From Halomicrobium zhouii (GTDB lineage Archaea; Halobacteriota; Halobacteria; Halobacteriales; Haloarculaceae), in the NCBI RefSeq assembly GCF_900114435.1, contig NZ_FOZK01000001.1, positions 434,001 through 498,000 on the forward strand: 64,000 nt of DNA, written 5' to 3'. The notes below the pieces were generated by a model. That model searched no databases. It saw nothing but the letters and a program-made list of their open reading frames with translations, and was not told where the DNA came from. Of the stretch, positions 37,741 through 46,477 are shown piece by piece. How positions within the stretch are numbered: the stretch's first letter is position 1; every line of letters starts with the position of its first letter. A program made the translations under genes and the position numbers.

Positions 37741-38229
37741 ATGAGTCTCGAAGCCGTCTTCAACGAGATCCCGTTCGTCGAGTCGCTGGGCATCGAGGTG
37801 ACCGAGGCCGCCAATGGCCACGCCGAGGGGCGACTCCCGCTCCGGGAGGAACACACCACTAATCCGCACGGCGGCGTCGCCCACGGCGGCGTCACCTACT
37901 CGCTGGCCGACACCGTCGGCGGCGCGGCCGTCGTCTCGCTCACCGGTGACGTCGCGCCGACCGTGGACATGCGCATCGACTACCTCGCGCCGGCGACGGC
38001 CGACCTGACCGCGACGGCCGACGTCGTCCGCAACGGCGGGAGCGTGGCCGTCGTGAACGTCGAGGTGCACGATGCGGACGACCACCACGTCGCCACGGCT
38101 CGCGGCGTGTACAAGACCGGCGGACAGAACGGGGAGTCACCGTGGACCGAGGACGCTGACAGCGAGGCCGACGTCGCCGACGGTGACGGCGGCGGCGGTG
38201 CGGACGACGGGATGGACGACGACCGCTAG
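37741..38229 (+). CDS. PaaI-family hotdog-fold thioesterase
   Basis: 162 aa. The hotdog core (1-about 128) includes HGGVAHGGVTYSLADTVGGA, the PaaI/YbgC-type active-site helix, and APTVDMRIDYLAPA. It probably hydrolyses acyl- or aryl-CoA thioesters. The last 35 residues are an acidic Asp/Gly tail beyond the fold. A GGGCTTATCC box is about 28 nt before the ATG. Its stop shares the GCTAGC palindrome with the stop of the convergent antiporter gene. Confidence 0.88.
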   Translation: MSLEAVFNEIPFVESLGIEVTEAANGHAEGRLPLREEHTTNPHGGVAHGGVTYSLADTVGGAAVVSLTGDVAPTVDMRIDYLAPATADLTATADVVRNGGSVAVVNVEVHDADDHHVATARGVYKTGGQNGESPWTEDADSEADVADGDGGGGADDGMDDDR

Positions 38230-40085
38230 CTGGCGTCGCTGTTGACGAACGCCATCCCCTCGCGGACCGAGTCGTTCCGGCCAAGCAGCGTCAGCATGTC
38301 CCCGCGCTCGACGACGAAGTCGGCGGTCGGGACGTCGGTCTCCCCGTCGCGGGTGATGAGTGCGATGAGGCAGGCGTCCGGAAGCATCGGGCCGACCTCG
38401 CTGACGGGCTTGCCGACGATGTCGTCGTTGGTCACCTCGACCTCCTGGACGTCGCCGACGCGGCCGACGTCGGTCATCCAGTGGGCGATGGCGGGCCGTT
38501 CGATCTGGTTGTCGATAGCCCAGGCCGTCGCCATGGACGAGGAGATAGTCCGGACCCCGAGGTCCTCGAAGGCGTCGACGTTGTCGGGGTTGTTCGCCCG
38601 CGCGATGACCCGCTCGACGTCGAACTTCGACTTGGCAAGCTGGGCGACCAGCAGGTTGGCGTCGTCGTCCCCGGTGGCGGCGACGACGGTCTTGGCGTTC
38701 TCGGCGCCCGACGACCGGAGCACCTCGGTGTCGGTGCCGTCGCCCTGGTGCACCGTGTACCCCTCGTTCCGGGCTCTCTCTACCACTCGGTCCCGCTCTT
38801 CGACGATGACCACGTTCTCGCCGCGGTCTTCGAGGCGTTCGGCGAGCGATCGGCCCACCTTGCCGCCTCCGACGATGATGACTCTCATTGGTATCACTTC
38901 GAGGTATTCGGCGATCTTCCGCGCGAGGCCGCCCTGGAAGACGGCGGTCAGCAAGATCGCCAGGAAGACGGTCCCCAGCAGGACGTCGGCCTGCGTCTCC
39001 AGGCCCTCCGCCCTGAGTTCGACGGCGAACAGCGTCGCGACGGAGGCGGGGATGATCCCCCGCGGGCCGACGAACGACATGAAGAGGCGCTCGCCCGTCG
39101 AGAACCGGTCGCCGGCCGTCGAGAGCAACACGAGCGCCGGGCGGACGACCAGCGCGATGAGGCCGACGACCAGCAACCCCTCGAACCCGACCACCTCCAG
39201 GGTGCGGATGCTGACGAGCGACGCGAGCGCGATGAAGACGAACGAGAGCACGAGCAACGTCACGTCGCCCTTGAAACTCTCTATGTCGTGTTCGTAGGGG
39301 ATGTCGGCGTTGCCGAGCAGGAACCCGGCCGTCGCGGCCGCGGCGACGCCGGCCTCCGTCGCCTCGTAGTTGGCGGCCGCGAAGGCGACCAGTGCGCCAG
39401 CGAGGACGAGCAACCGGGCGTTGCGCGGGGCGTCACCCGGCGAGAGGTCGACGTACCGCAGCAGGTAGTAGACGAGGCCGGCGACGATGACGCCGAACAG
39501 GAGGCCGACGCCCAGGCGCGTCACGAACGCCTGCTCCAGGCTCTCGATGGAGGCCGCCGGGTTGACGCGGTTGAAGAAGACGACGGCCATGATCGCCGCG
39601 GACACGTCGTTGACGATCCCCTCCGTCTCCAGGGCCGCCGCGACCCGGTTCCGGACCGGGACGACCCGCAGGATCGGCGTGACGACGGTGGGACCGGTCG
39701 CGACCAGCAGCGACCCGATGACCAGCGACAGGTCCCAGGGAACGTCCAGGACGAACTTGACGGCAGCGGCCGTCCCGACGAGCGCGATGACGGCACCTAT
39801 CGTCACCAGCCGGATGGCCGCCGCGGGGGCCTCGCGTATCCGCTCTATCTTCAGGTGAAACGCGCCCTCGAAGACGATGATCGCGACGGCGAACCCGACG
39901 ATGGTCGGCAGCGCCTCGCCGAACGTCTCCTGGGTGACCAGGTCGAGGCCGGGTTCACCGATGACCAGCCCCACGACGATGTAGAAGATGATCGCGGGCA
40001 CCTGAAGCCGGTCTGCCAGTATCTGGGCGACGACCCCGATGGCGATGATCCCGGCCACGAGCAACAACAGCGTCGACTCGGCCAT
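38226..40085 (-). CDS. NhaP-type cation:proton antiporter with RCK/TrkA regulatory domains
   Basis: 619 aa. Residues 1-about 395 form a CPA-family antiporter with about 12 hydrophobic segments, including GPTVVTPILRVVPVRNR and EGIVNDVSAAIMAVV with the family acidic residues. Residues about 400-520 are a TrkA-N nucleotide-binding domain (MRVIIVGGGKVGRSLAERL, QGDGTDTEVLRSSGAENA), and about 535-610 a TrkA-C domain. Exchanges Na+ or K+ for protons, gated by nucleotide. A GTG at 40091 would add two residues. A GTTTTATACGG box lies about 30 nt upstream. Confidence 0.92.
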   Translation of the reverse strand: MAESTLLLLVAGIIAIGVVAQILADRLQVPAIIFYIVVGLVIGEPGLDLVTQETFGEALPTIVGFAVAIIVFEGAFHLKIERIREAPAAAIRLVTIGAVIALVGTAAAVKFVLDVPWDLSLVIGSLLVATGPTVVTPILRVVPVRNRVAAALETEGIVNDVSAAIMAVVFFNRVNPAASIESLEQAFVTRLGVGLLFGVIVAGLVYYLLRYVDLSPGDAPRNARLLVLAGALVAFAAANYEATEAGVAAAATAGFLLGNADIPYEHDIESFKGDVTLLVLSFVFIALASLVSIRTLEVVGFEGLLVVGLIALVVRPALVLLSTAGDRFSTGERLFMSFVGPRGIIPASVATLFAVELRAEGLETQADVLLGTVFLAILLTAVFQGGLARKIAEYLEVIPMRVIIVGGGKVGRSLAERLEDRGENVVIVEERDRVVERARNEGYTVHQGDGTDTEVLRSSGAENAKTVVAATGDDDANLLVAQLAKSKFDVERVIARANNPDNVDAFEDLGVRTISSSMATAWAIDNQIERPAIAHWMTDVGRVGDVQEVEVTNDDIVGKPVSEVGPMLPDACLIALITRDGETDVPTADFVVERGDMLTLLGRNDSVREGMAFVNSDAS

Positions 40086-40152
40086 CTTCACTACGCTCTT
40101 CCAGTCTCTCCCGTATAAAACCCGTCTGACCGCGTCGGTGACCGGGCCGCTC

Positions 40153-41061
40153 TCAGGACTCCCTGCGGTCCAGATACGTCAACACGCCGCGGACGTTCAT
40201 CCCCACCTCGGCGGCCGACTTCTCCTCGCCCCAGATGTCGGGCGTGTCGACCGTCTCCCTGAACCGCTCGATGACGGCGTCGTCGTCACCCAGTTCGTCG
40301 CGGGCCGACTCGACGTCGGCCACCCACGCGGACAGAATCTCGGCGTAGGTGTCGAGGCGACCGGCCGTCCGTGCCGGTCCGAAGTGGCCGTACAGCAGCC
40401 ATTCGGGGTCGATCGCTTCGAGCGTCTCGACGTCGTCCAGCGCCCGTTCCAGGTCGAAGTTCGACGGCGGGCTCGTGACGTGGACCTCGTCGGTCGACGG
40501 GCTGTAGATGCCCGCCGCATCGGCCGTGAACACCCCGTCGATTTCGGGGTCGTGAAAGACGACCTGGTGGGGCGCGTGCCCCGGCGCGTGGTGGACCGCC
40601 AGCGCGTGGTCGCCCAGTTCGATCCGGTCGCCGTCCTCGATCTCGACGATCCAGTCCTCCGGCACGGGCTCGGGTTCGACGTAGTACTGGATCTGGTCGC
40701 CGACCGCCGCCTTCGTCCCCTCCCAGAGCCGCTCGGGGTCGACGAGGTGGCGCGCACCGCTCTCGTGGACGTACACCGCCGCGTCCTCGAACTCCTCGAC
40801 CAGGAACCCCGCCCCGCCCGCGTGGTCGAGGTGAACGTGGGTCGCCGCGATGACCTCGACGTCCTCCGGGTCGATCCCCGCCGCCTCGACGGCGTCGAGC
40901 ACGCGCTCGTAGTTCGTCCCCAGGCCCGTGTCGACCACGGCGGGACGCTCGGCGTCGATCACGTACACCGAGCCGTACTCCTCGACGCCGTACATCCCGG
41001 TGTCGACGTACCACAGGTCCTCGTGCACCTCGCTCGCGTGCGTGACGTCCCCGATTGCCAT
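40153..41061 (-). CDS. Metallo-beta-lactamase-fold hydrolase
   Basis: 302 aa. The metal motif is THVHLDHAGG (H75, H77, D79, H80), with later histidine HHAPGHAPHQVVF, the acidic FTADAAG and HFGPARTAG. The closest general type is the lyase/hydrolase-like MBL proteins that end in a helical C-terminal extension (here about 215-302). The substrate is unknown. It has a CGCTTAACC box about 27 nt before its ATG. Confidence 0.85.
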   Translation of the reverse strand: MAIGDVTHASEVHEDLWYVDTGMYGVEEYGSVYVIDAERPAVVDTGLGTNYERVLDAVEAAGIDPEDVEVIAATHVHLDHAGGAGFLVEEFEDAAVYVHESGARHLVDPERLWEGTKAAVGDQIQYYVEPEPVPEDWIVEIEDGDRIELGDHALAVHHAPGHAPHQVVFHDPEIDGVFTADAAGIYSPSTDEVHVTSPPSNFDLERALDDVETLEAIDPEWLLYGHFGPARTAGRLDTYAEILSAWVADVESARDELGDDDAVIERFRETVDTPDIWGEEKSAAEVGMNVRGVLTYLDRRES

Positions 41062-41504
41062 GTCTGCACTCCCGGGTGGCCGCTGGTTAAGCGTTGGTGT
41101 CGGCGGGCCGTCCGGTGAACGGTCACGTGGTTCTCAATCGTGCTGACGTGAGTGCTGCTGTGCAGTCGACGGGGTTATACTGTAAATTTCCCACCATCGG
41201 CGAAAGCAAAGTTAGCGTCCAAAGTTTGGATCAGCCGTCGAGGACCCACAGTCGGCAGGGCCGGCCGGCGGGAGATCCAAAGAAAATGGCGAAAGTTTGG
41301 ATATTGCCTCCGTCAGATCAAAGTAGATCGAATTGGACCCCGCCCGATTCAAAGAAAACGACTGAAGTTTTTATTCGGTGGTAGCGGGCAGTGGGCGTTC
41401 CACTATGATACGCACGTCATCGCACCGACTTCCCTCTGTACTGCTGTGTCACACGCCGACTCACCATCGACACGTATACGGAGAGCGCCCGAGAATCCCG
41501 AGAC
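41062..41504. other. Intergenic region before serS with AT-rich near-repeats
   Basis: 443 bp without a gene. A motif around AAAGTTTGGAT recurs: 41218-41230 is a perfect TCCAAA-G-TTTGGA palindrome. ATCCAAAGAAAATGGCGAAA begins at 41275 and ATTCAAAGAAAACGACTGAA at 41347, 72 bp apart. AGTTTTTATTCGG near 41366-41377 is a possible TATA element, giving a serS leader of about 100 nt. Confidence 0.5.
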
Positions 41505-42887
41505 ATGTTGAGCAGGCAGTTCGTCCGGGAGAACCCCGACGTCGTGCGGGACGCCATCGAGCACAAGGGCGTCACCGGCGTCGACCTGGACGAGATCCTC
41601 GAGATCGACGAGGAGTGGCGGGAGCTGAAAGCCCACGGCGACGACCTGCGCCACCAGCGCAACGAGGTCTCCAGCCAGATCGGCGAGTACAAGCGCGAGG
41701 GCGAGGAGGAGCAGGCCCAGGCGGCCATCGAGCGCTCCTCGGAGATCAAGGAAGAACTCCAGGACGTCGAGGACCGGGCCGACGAACTCGAAGCGGAATT
41801 AGAGGAACGACTCCTCGAAATTCCCAACGTCCCTCACGACTCCGTCCCCGTCGGCGAGGACGAGTCGGACAACGTCGAGCGCTATCGCGAGGGGTTCGAC
41901 GACCTCCGGGACCTCCCCGACGAGGTCGTGCCCCACTACGACCTGGGCGAGGAACTGGACATCCTGGACTTCGAGCGCGGCGCCAAGGTCACCGGCGGCG
42001 GGTTCCAGTTCGTCAAGGGCGACGGCGCGCGCCTGGAACGGGCCCTCATCCAGTTCATGCTCGACGTCCACCGCGAGCAGGAGTACGTCGAGGTCTCCCC
42101 GCCCATCCCGGTCAACAGCGCGTCGATGAGCGGGACGGGCCAGCTTCCCAAGTTCGACGAGGACGCATACCGCGTCGGCGCTCGCCACGGCGACGACTAC
42201 GACGACGACGACCTGTGGCTGCTCCCGACGGCGGAGGTGCCGGTCACCAACATGTACCGCGACGAGATTCTGCTGGACGACGACCTGCCGGTCAAACACC
42301 AGGCCTTCAGCCCGAACTTCCGCCGCGAGGCCGGCGAGCACGGGACGGAGACCCGGGGCTACGTCCGCGTTCACCAGTTCAACAAGGTCGAACTCGTCAA
42401 CTTCGTCCGCCCGGAGGAGAGCTACGACCGCCTGGAGGGGCTCCTCGACGAGGCGACGGAGGTCCTCGACCGCCTGGAACTCCCCTACCGCGTGCTCGAC
42501 ATGTGCACCGGCGACATGGGCTTCACCCAGGCCAAGAAGTACGACGTCGAGGTGTGGGCCCCCGGCGACGACATGGACGAGGGCCCCGCGGAGGGCGGGC
42601 GCTGGCTCGAAGTCTCCAGCGTCTCGAACTTCGAGGAGTTCCAGGCCCGCCGCGCCGGCATCCACTACCGGCCCGAGCGCCACGAGTCGGCGGAGTACCT
42701 CCACACGCTCAACGGCAGCGGCGTCGCCGCGCCGCGCGTCATCGTCGCCATCCTGGAGTACTACCAGAACCCCGATGGTACGGTCGACGTCCCCGAGGCG
42801 CTCCAGCCCTACATGGGCGGCCAGGAAGTCATCGAGGGCCACGACCCCATCGGCGAGACCGCTGTCGGCGAGGGCGACGGGGAATAA
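41505..42887 (+). CDS. serS: Seryl-tRNA synthetase
   Basis: 460 aa, the common bacterial/haloarchaeal type rather than the methanogenic one. An N-terminal long coiled-coil arm (about 25-105, very Glu/Arg-rich) is followed by the class II core: [53 protein letters not shown] and [18 protein letters not shown]. The ATG at 41505 begins [19 protein letters not shown], the usual N-terminus. Secure. Confidence 0.96.
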   Translation: MLSRQFVRENPDVVRDAIEHKGVTGVDLDEILEIDEEWRELKAHGDDLRHQRNEVSSQIGEYKREGEEEQAQAAIERSSEIKEELQDVEDRADELEAELEERLLEIPNVPHDSVPVGEDESDNVERYREGFDDLRDLPDEVVPHYDLGEELDILDFERGAKVTGGGFQFVKGDGARLERALIQFMLDVHREQEYVEVSPPIPVNSASMSGTGQLPKFDEDAYRVGARHGDDYDDDDLWLLPTAEVPVTNMYRDEILLDDDLPVKHQAFSPNFRREAGEHGTETRGYVRVHQFNKVELVNFVRPEESYDRLEGLLDEATEVLDRLELPYRVLDMCTGDMGFTQAKKYDVEVWAPGDDMDEGPAEGGRWLEVSSVSNFEEFQARRAGIHYRPERHESAEYLHTLNGSGVAAPRVIVAILEYYQNPDGTVDVPEALQPYMGGQEVIEGHDPIGETAVGEGDGE

Positions 42888-42908
42888 CGACAACGAGTAC
42901 CGGTCCTG

Positions 42909-43091
42909 ATGTTCGATTTCTCGCAGGTTGAGCGGGACGAACTGAAGCTGGCTCTGGGGACAGCCGTCGGCATCGGCGTCGTCTCGTTCGCGACGTCGAT
43001 GGCCGACGGGCTCGCCGGCCGACTGGGCTGGGCGGTCGCCATGGCCGCCGTCGCGGCGCTCACCGTGGTGCTGCTTACGGCACTCGACTAA
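42909..43091 (+). CDS. Small membrane protein, 60 aa
   Basis: Soluble head MFDFSQVERDELKLALG, then two hydrophobic stretches (TAVGIGVVSFATSMADGLAG and GWAVAMAAVAALTVVLLTAL). It lies 21 bp after serS in the same direction and may share its transcript. I do not recognise the family. Codon use matches neighbouring genes. Confidence 0.6.
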   Translation: MFDFSQVERDELKLALGTAVGIGVVSFATSMADGLAGRLGWAVAMAAVAALTVVLLTALD

Positions 43092-43115
43092 GGAGCGTCC
43101 TCACCTCGACCGAGC

Positions 43116-43385
43116 TCACGACTCGGCCTCGCCGCCTTTCCACGTCTCGCGCGTGGGGTTGACGACGAGGTAGTCGTCGAGGCCCTGGATGCTGGAGGCG
43201 GGGAGGCGGACGCGTCCGTCGTCCGTCCGGTCGAAGCCGTGGAGGTCCCCCTCGGGAGTGACGACGACGGAGACGAGTTCGCCGGTCGTCGTGTTCATCG
43301 TGACGTTGTGCACCGTGCCGAGGCGTTCGCCGTCGGCGCCCATCACCGGCCTGTCGGAGAGCTGCGTTGCGAGGACCTGTCGCAT
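43116..43385 (-). CDS. PRC-barrel domain protein
   Basis: 89 aa, a single PRC-barrel: LSDRPVMGADGERLGTVHNV, TTGELVSVVVTPEGD and RVRLPASSIQGLDDYLVV. Haloarchaeal members are small cytoplasmic proteins, some proposed to interact with CetZ-type division proteins; the role of this one is not known. The ATG at 43385 is preceded by TTTTAATTAC at about 25-30 nt, so the mRNA is probably leaderless and the longer open frame upstream is not used. Confidence 0.85.
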   Translation of the reverse strand: MRQVLATQLSDRPVMGADGERLGTVHNVTMNTTTGELVSVVVTPEGDLHGFDRTDDGRVRLPASSIQGLDDYLVVNPTRETWKGGEAES

Positions 43386-43494
43386 AATCCGGACTGCGCA
43401 GGAAGAGTAATTAAAACAACTGGTCGGTTCAGTGACGACCGACGCGTCCGGACGACAGTTTCGCTCGACGGCAGCGACCGTCCAGCGCCCCTCC

Positions 43495-43821
43495 TCACCG
43501 TGTGTAGGTGCGGATCTCGGCAATCCGGTCGCCGTCGAAGGCGAAGACGTCGACGAACGCCGCGATCAGGTTTCCGTCACTCCCTATCAATCGCCCTTCG
43601 ACAGCCACGCCGTCTGACCGTTCGAACACGGCGTCGACGGGGTGGGAGGTGTCGGTCTGGGGCCGCTCCTCGCGCATGAACTCGAGAAAACGGTCGCGCC
43701 CCTCGAAGGCGCGGTCCGGCCGTGACTGGGCGAAGTCGGGGGCCAGCAGGTCGGCGAGGCGGTCGTACGTCTGGTCGTCGAGCGCGTCGTAGTACGCACG
43801 GGCCATCGCCGTCCGGTCCAT
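43495..43821 (-). CDS. SnoaL-like (NTF2-fold) protein
   Basis: 108 aa, complete small NTF2-like fold: MARAYYDALDDQTYDRLADL, PDFAQSRPDRAFEGRDRFLEF, DGVAVEGRLIG and AFVDVFAFDGDRIAEIRTYT. The family includes ketosteroid-isomerase-like enzymes and many proteins of unknown substrate. It is downstream of the peroxiredoxin gene in the same direction, with a 17-bp tandem repeat between them. Confidence 0.8.
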   Translation of the reverse strand: MDRTAMARAYYDALDDQTYDRLADLLAPDFAQSRPDRAFEGRDRFLEFMREERPQTDTSHPVDAVFERSDGVAVEGRLIGSDGNLIAAFVDVFAFDGDRIAEIRTYTR

Positions 43822-43854
43822 GCGAGCGACGACGGAGGCCAGCGACTACAATCC

Positions 43855-43914
43855 GGCGGTCAGCGTCCGTTGGCGGTCAGCGTCCGTCGGCGGTCAGCAT
43901 CCGTCGGCGGTCAG
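43855..43914. repeat. 17-bp tandem repeat, 3.5 copies
   Basis: Units at 43855, 43872 and 43889 read GGCGGTCAGCGTCCGTY, with one G-to-A change in the third. A partial fourth (GGCGGTCAG, 43906-43914) runs through the stop codon of the peroxiredoxin gene. It is very regular and local; replication slippage is the likely origin. Confidence 0.85.
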
Positions 43915-45683
43915 TAGCCACTACCGCCGCTCTCGTCGCTCGGTTCGTCAGCCTCGTCTCCACCGTCTTCGTCCTCCCCGTCCTCGTCCGCAGCCAGGTC
44001 CTCGGCCGTCGGGATGTCGGCCAGGTCCTCGTCGCTGGCGCCCTGGGGCTCGTCGTCCAGGACGTCGTCGTCGTCGCCCGGCCCGTCGGTGTCCAGCGCA
44101 TCGTCGCTCCCGTCTGGCTCCAGCGGGTCGCCGCCGCCGGGTCCGGATCCGTCGCCTCCCGCGGGTTCGAGCGACCGGGACGCGCCGGGCGCTGGCGAAC
44201 CGCCGCTCGACAGGTCGGCGTCTGGGTCCGCCGGTGCGTCGTCGGGCGACTCGGCGAGCGGGTCCACCCCGTCGTCCGCCCCGTCCGCATCCCCGTCCAG
44301 TTCGCCGCCCCCGTCGTCGTCGAGGGGCGCCCGTTCGCCGTCGTCGGACGGGTCCTCGTCCGCGGCGGCCCGGTTGGCGGCCTCGGCGGCGGACTGGCTC
44401 GCCTGCATCTCCGCCTCGAGTTCCTTCAGGTCGTCGTCGTCGATCTCGTCGTCGCCAGCGTCCTCGGCGCCGTCGTCGCCTCCGACATCACTCCCGTCGA
44501 CCCGCTCGTCCGTCCGCTCGGGCGGCGCGTCGACCATGCTCGTGGGCGCCTCCTCGAGTTCCTCGCCTTCGGGATTGTCGGGCTGACTCGCGGTGAGCTC
44601 GGCCTCGATCTCCTGGAGTTCCGCGTCGTCGATTTCGCCGCCGGACTCCTCCCCCTCGGCGTCACCGTCGACGTCCGTACCGGCGAATTCTGCCTCGGCT
44701 CCTTCCGCTTCGCTCTCGGCGGCTTCGTCGATGTCGACCGCCAGCGCGCTGTCGCCCTCCGCTTCCTGGGGAAGGAAGCTATCGTGTTCGTCGTCGGCGT
44801 CCTCGTCGGGCGGCCAGTCGTCGGGGTCGACCGGTTCGCCCAGGTCGCGGGCGGTCTCCAGGGGGCCCTCGGCGTCGTCGCGCAGGCGCTGGCCCTCCGC
44901 GCCGCGGCCGCTGGAGTACTCGCTGGCTGACTTGCTCAGCCAGTCGGCGGCCTGCCACAGCGCCGTCGCCTTCTCCTGTGATCGCTCGTAGTACGCCTCG
45001 AACGTCTCGTCGTCGACGAACCGGGCCGAACTGTCCAGGTGGTCGGCGGCCTCCTCGAACTCCTCACGGGCGCGCCTGAAGTCCGACTGGGCGACCATCC
45101 ACTCCGAGTCGCGGTACGACCCCATCGCGCTGGTGAAGGCCCGCCGCCCCTCGGTGTAGTGGGCGTGGCCGACCCGGTAGCGGGCGAAGGCGGTGTCGTC
45201 GCCGCCGGTGTCGGCGATGGCGTCCTTGATCTCCTCGCTGCGAGGGAGTTCCGCCATGTCGCGCGTGCTCCAGGCGTACTGGATCACGCCGTCGTGGTCG
45301 ACGACGAACACCGCCCGTTCGACCAGTCGCTGGCCGACGTCGTCCTCGAAGTCGACGCCGTAGGTCTCGGCGACGTCGTGGCTGGTATCCGAGAGGAGGG
45401 GGATGTGCAGGTCGTACTCGTCGGCGAAGGCCGCGTGGCTGTAGAGGGTGTCCGGCCCGATAGCGAGCACTTCGACGTCCTTCTGCATCGTGAACAGGTC
45501 GAGTTCGTCGAGATCGGAGTCGAAGTCACAGGCCGGGTTGAAGTCGGCCGGGTAGAACGCCAGTATCACCACGTCGTCACCGAGGAACTCCCCGAGGGCG
45601 ACGCGGCGGTGTTCCCCGTCGACCAGTCCCGGGAGTTCGAACTCCGGTGCGTCGGTTCCCGCTGGGATCACTGGCAAAACCAT
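43911..45683 (-). CDS. Peroxiredoxin-like redoxin with a long acidic tail
   Basis: 590 aa from the ATG at 45683 (MVLPVIPAGTDAPEFELPG); a CTTAAG box is about 25 nt upstream. Residues 1-about 160 are an AhpC/BCP-type thioredoxin fold with one cysteine, C52, in FYPADFNPACDF. The usual PxxxTxxC has N49 in place of Thr. About 160-300 is helical (HYTEGRRAFTSAMGSYRDSE, SQEKATALWQAADWLS). About 300-590 is Asp/Glu/Gly-rich and probably disordered, with repeated short helices (DDAELQEIEAELTASQ near 345, DDDDLKELEAEMQASQ near 410, a weaker one near 547). Confidence 0.85.
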   Translation of the reverse strand: MVLPVIPAGTDAPEFELPGLVDGEHRRVALGEFLGDDVVILAFYPADFNPACDFDSDLDELDLFTMQKDVEVLAIGPDTLYSHAAFADEYDLHIPLLSDTSHDVAETYGVDFEDDVGQRLVERAVFVVDHDGVIQYAWSTRDMAELPRSEEIKDAIADTGGDDTAFARYRVGHAHYTEGRRAFTSAMGSYRDSEWMVAQSDFRRAREEFEEAADHLDSSARFVDDETFEAYYERSQEKATALWQAADWLSKSASEYSSGRGAEGQRLRDDAEGPLETARDLGEPVDPDDWPPDEDADDEHDSFLPQEAEGDSALAVDIDEAAESEAEGAEAEFAGTDVDGDAEGEESGGEIDDAELQEIEAELTASQPDNPEGEELEEAPTSMVDAPPERTDERVDGSDVGGDDGAEDAGDDEIDDDDLKELEAEMQASQSAAEAANRAAADEDPSDDGERAPLDDDGGGELDGDADGADDGVDPLAESPDDAPADPDADLSSGGSPAPGASRSLEPAGGDGSGPGGGDPLEPDGSDDALDTDGPGDDDDVLDDEPQGASDEDLADIPTAEDLAADEDGEDEDGGDEADEPSDESGGSGY

Positions 45684-45856
45684 TCTCGCTCCCGCACTTA
45701 AGCGTACGTGCCGATTCGGAGGCCGATATCCCCGGCGCGAGTCGATTTTCGTCGCGGAGAACCTCACTCACCGGAGCGCGTCGGTGACCCTCGACGGGTG
45801 ACGACGCGTGGTGCTCGGCGAGTACCCCGTTTCGGCCGCTGAATCGGCGTTCGTGG

Positions 45857-45866
45857 GGCTTTTAGC
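45857..45866 (+). promoter_or_regulatory. TATA box deciding the tsr3 start
   Basis: GGCTTTTAGC is centred about 27 nt before the GTG at 45889. This matches the spacing of the other leaderless genes and argues against a GTG at 45808, which would add 27 residues not typical of the family. Confidence 0.5.
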
Positions 45867-45888
45867 CCGCTCTCCCCTACCGGTCGTC

Positions 45889-46434
45889 GTGGACCTACAC
45901 GTGCGCTACGAGGGCGACGACGACCCGAAGAAGTGCAGCGCGCGAAAACTCGCGCGCTTCGACCTGGCAGAGCTACACGAGGCGACCCGCTCGACGCCGC
46001 CAGGCATCGTCCTCAACCCCTTCGCCGACCAGGCGCTCTCGCCAGCGGACGCCCCGGGGCCCGGCGACGGCAAGCGCCACGACCGCCTCGTCGCGCTCGA
46101 TTGCTCCTGGGAGACCGCCCAGCGCGAGGCCTTCGACCTGGAGGGGATCCACCGTTCACTCCCCTTCCTCGTCGCCGCCAACCCCGTCAACTACGGCACC
46201 GCCTTCCAGCTCAACACCGTCGAGGCCTTCGCCGGCGCGCTCTGTATACTCGGCGAGCGCGACCACGCCGAGGAGATCCTCTCGAAGTTCACCTGGGGCC
46301 ACACCTTCCTGGAACTGAACGAGGAACCGCTCCGGCGCTACGCGGAGTGCGCGGACAGCAGCGAGGTCGTCGCCGTGCAGGACGACTACCTGGTCGCCGA
46401 GGACGACCCGGACCGGGAACCCGAATCCTCCTGA
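45889..46434 (+). CDS. Tsr3 family rRNA aminocarboxypropyltransferase (DUF367)
   Basis: 181 aa. Uses S-adenosylmethionine to add an aminocarboxypropyl group to a small-subunit rRNA nucleotide during ribosome maturation. N-terminal [19 protein letters not shown] is the RLI/DUF367 segment. The core has [41 protein letters not shown] and [19 protein letters not shown]. The GTG start at 45889 ([10 protein letters not shown]) is supported by the TATA box. Confidence 0.92.
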   Translation: MDLHVRYEGDDDPKKCSARKLARFDLAELHEATRSTPPGIVLNPFADQALSPADAPGPGDGKRHDRLVALDCSWETAQREAFDLEGIHRSLPFLVAANPVNYGTAFQLNTVEAFAGALCILGERDHAEEILSKFTWGHTFLELNEEPLRRYAECADSSEVVAVQDDYLVAEDDPDREPESS

Positions 46435-46477
46435 CGGCGACCGCGGGGCCGCGGTCACTGGCCCAGTCACTCGAGCG

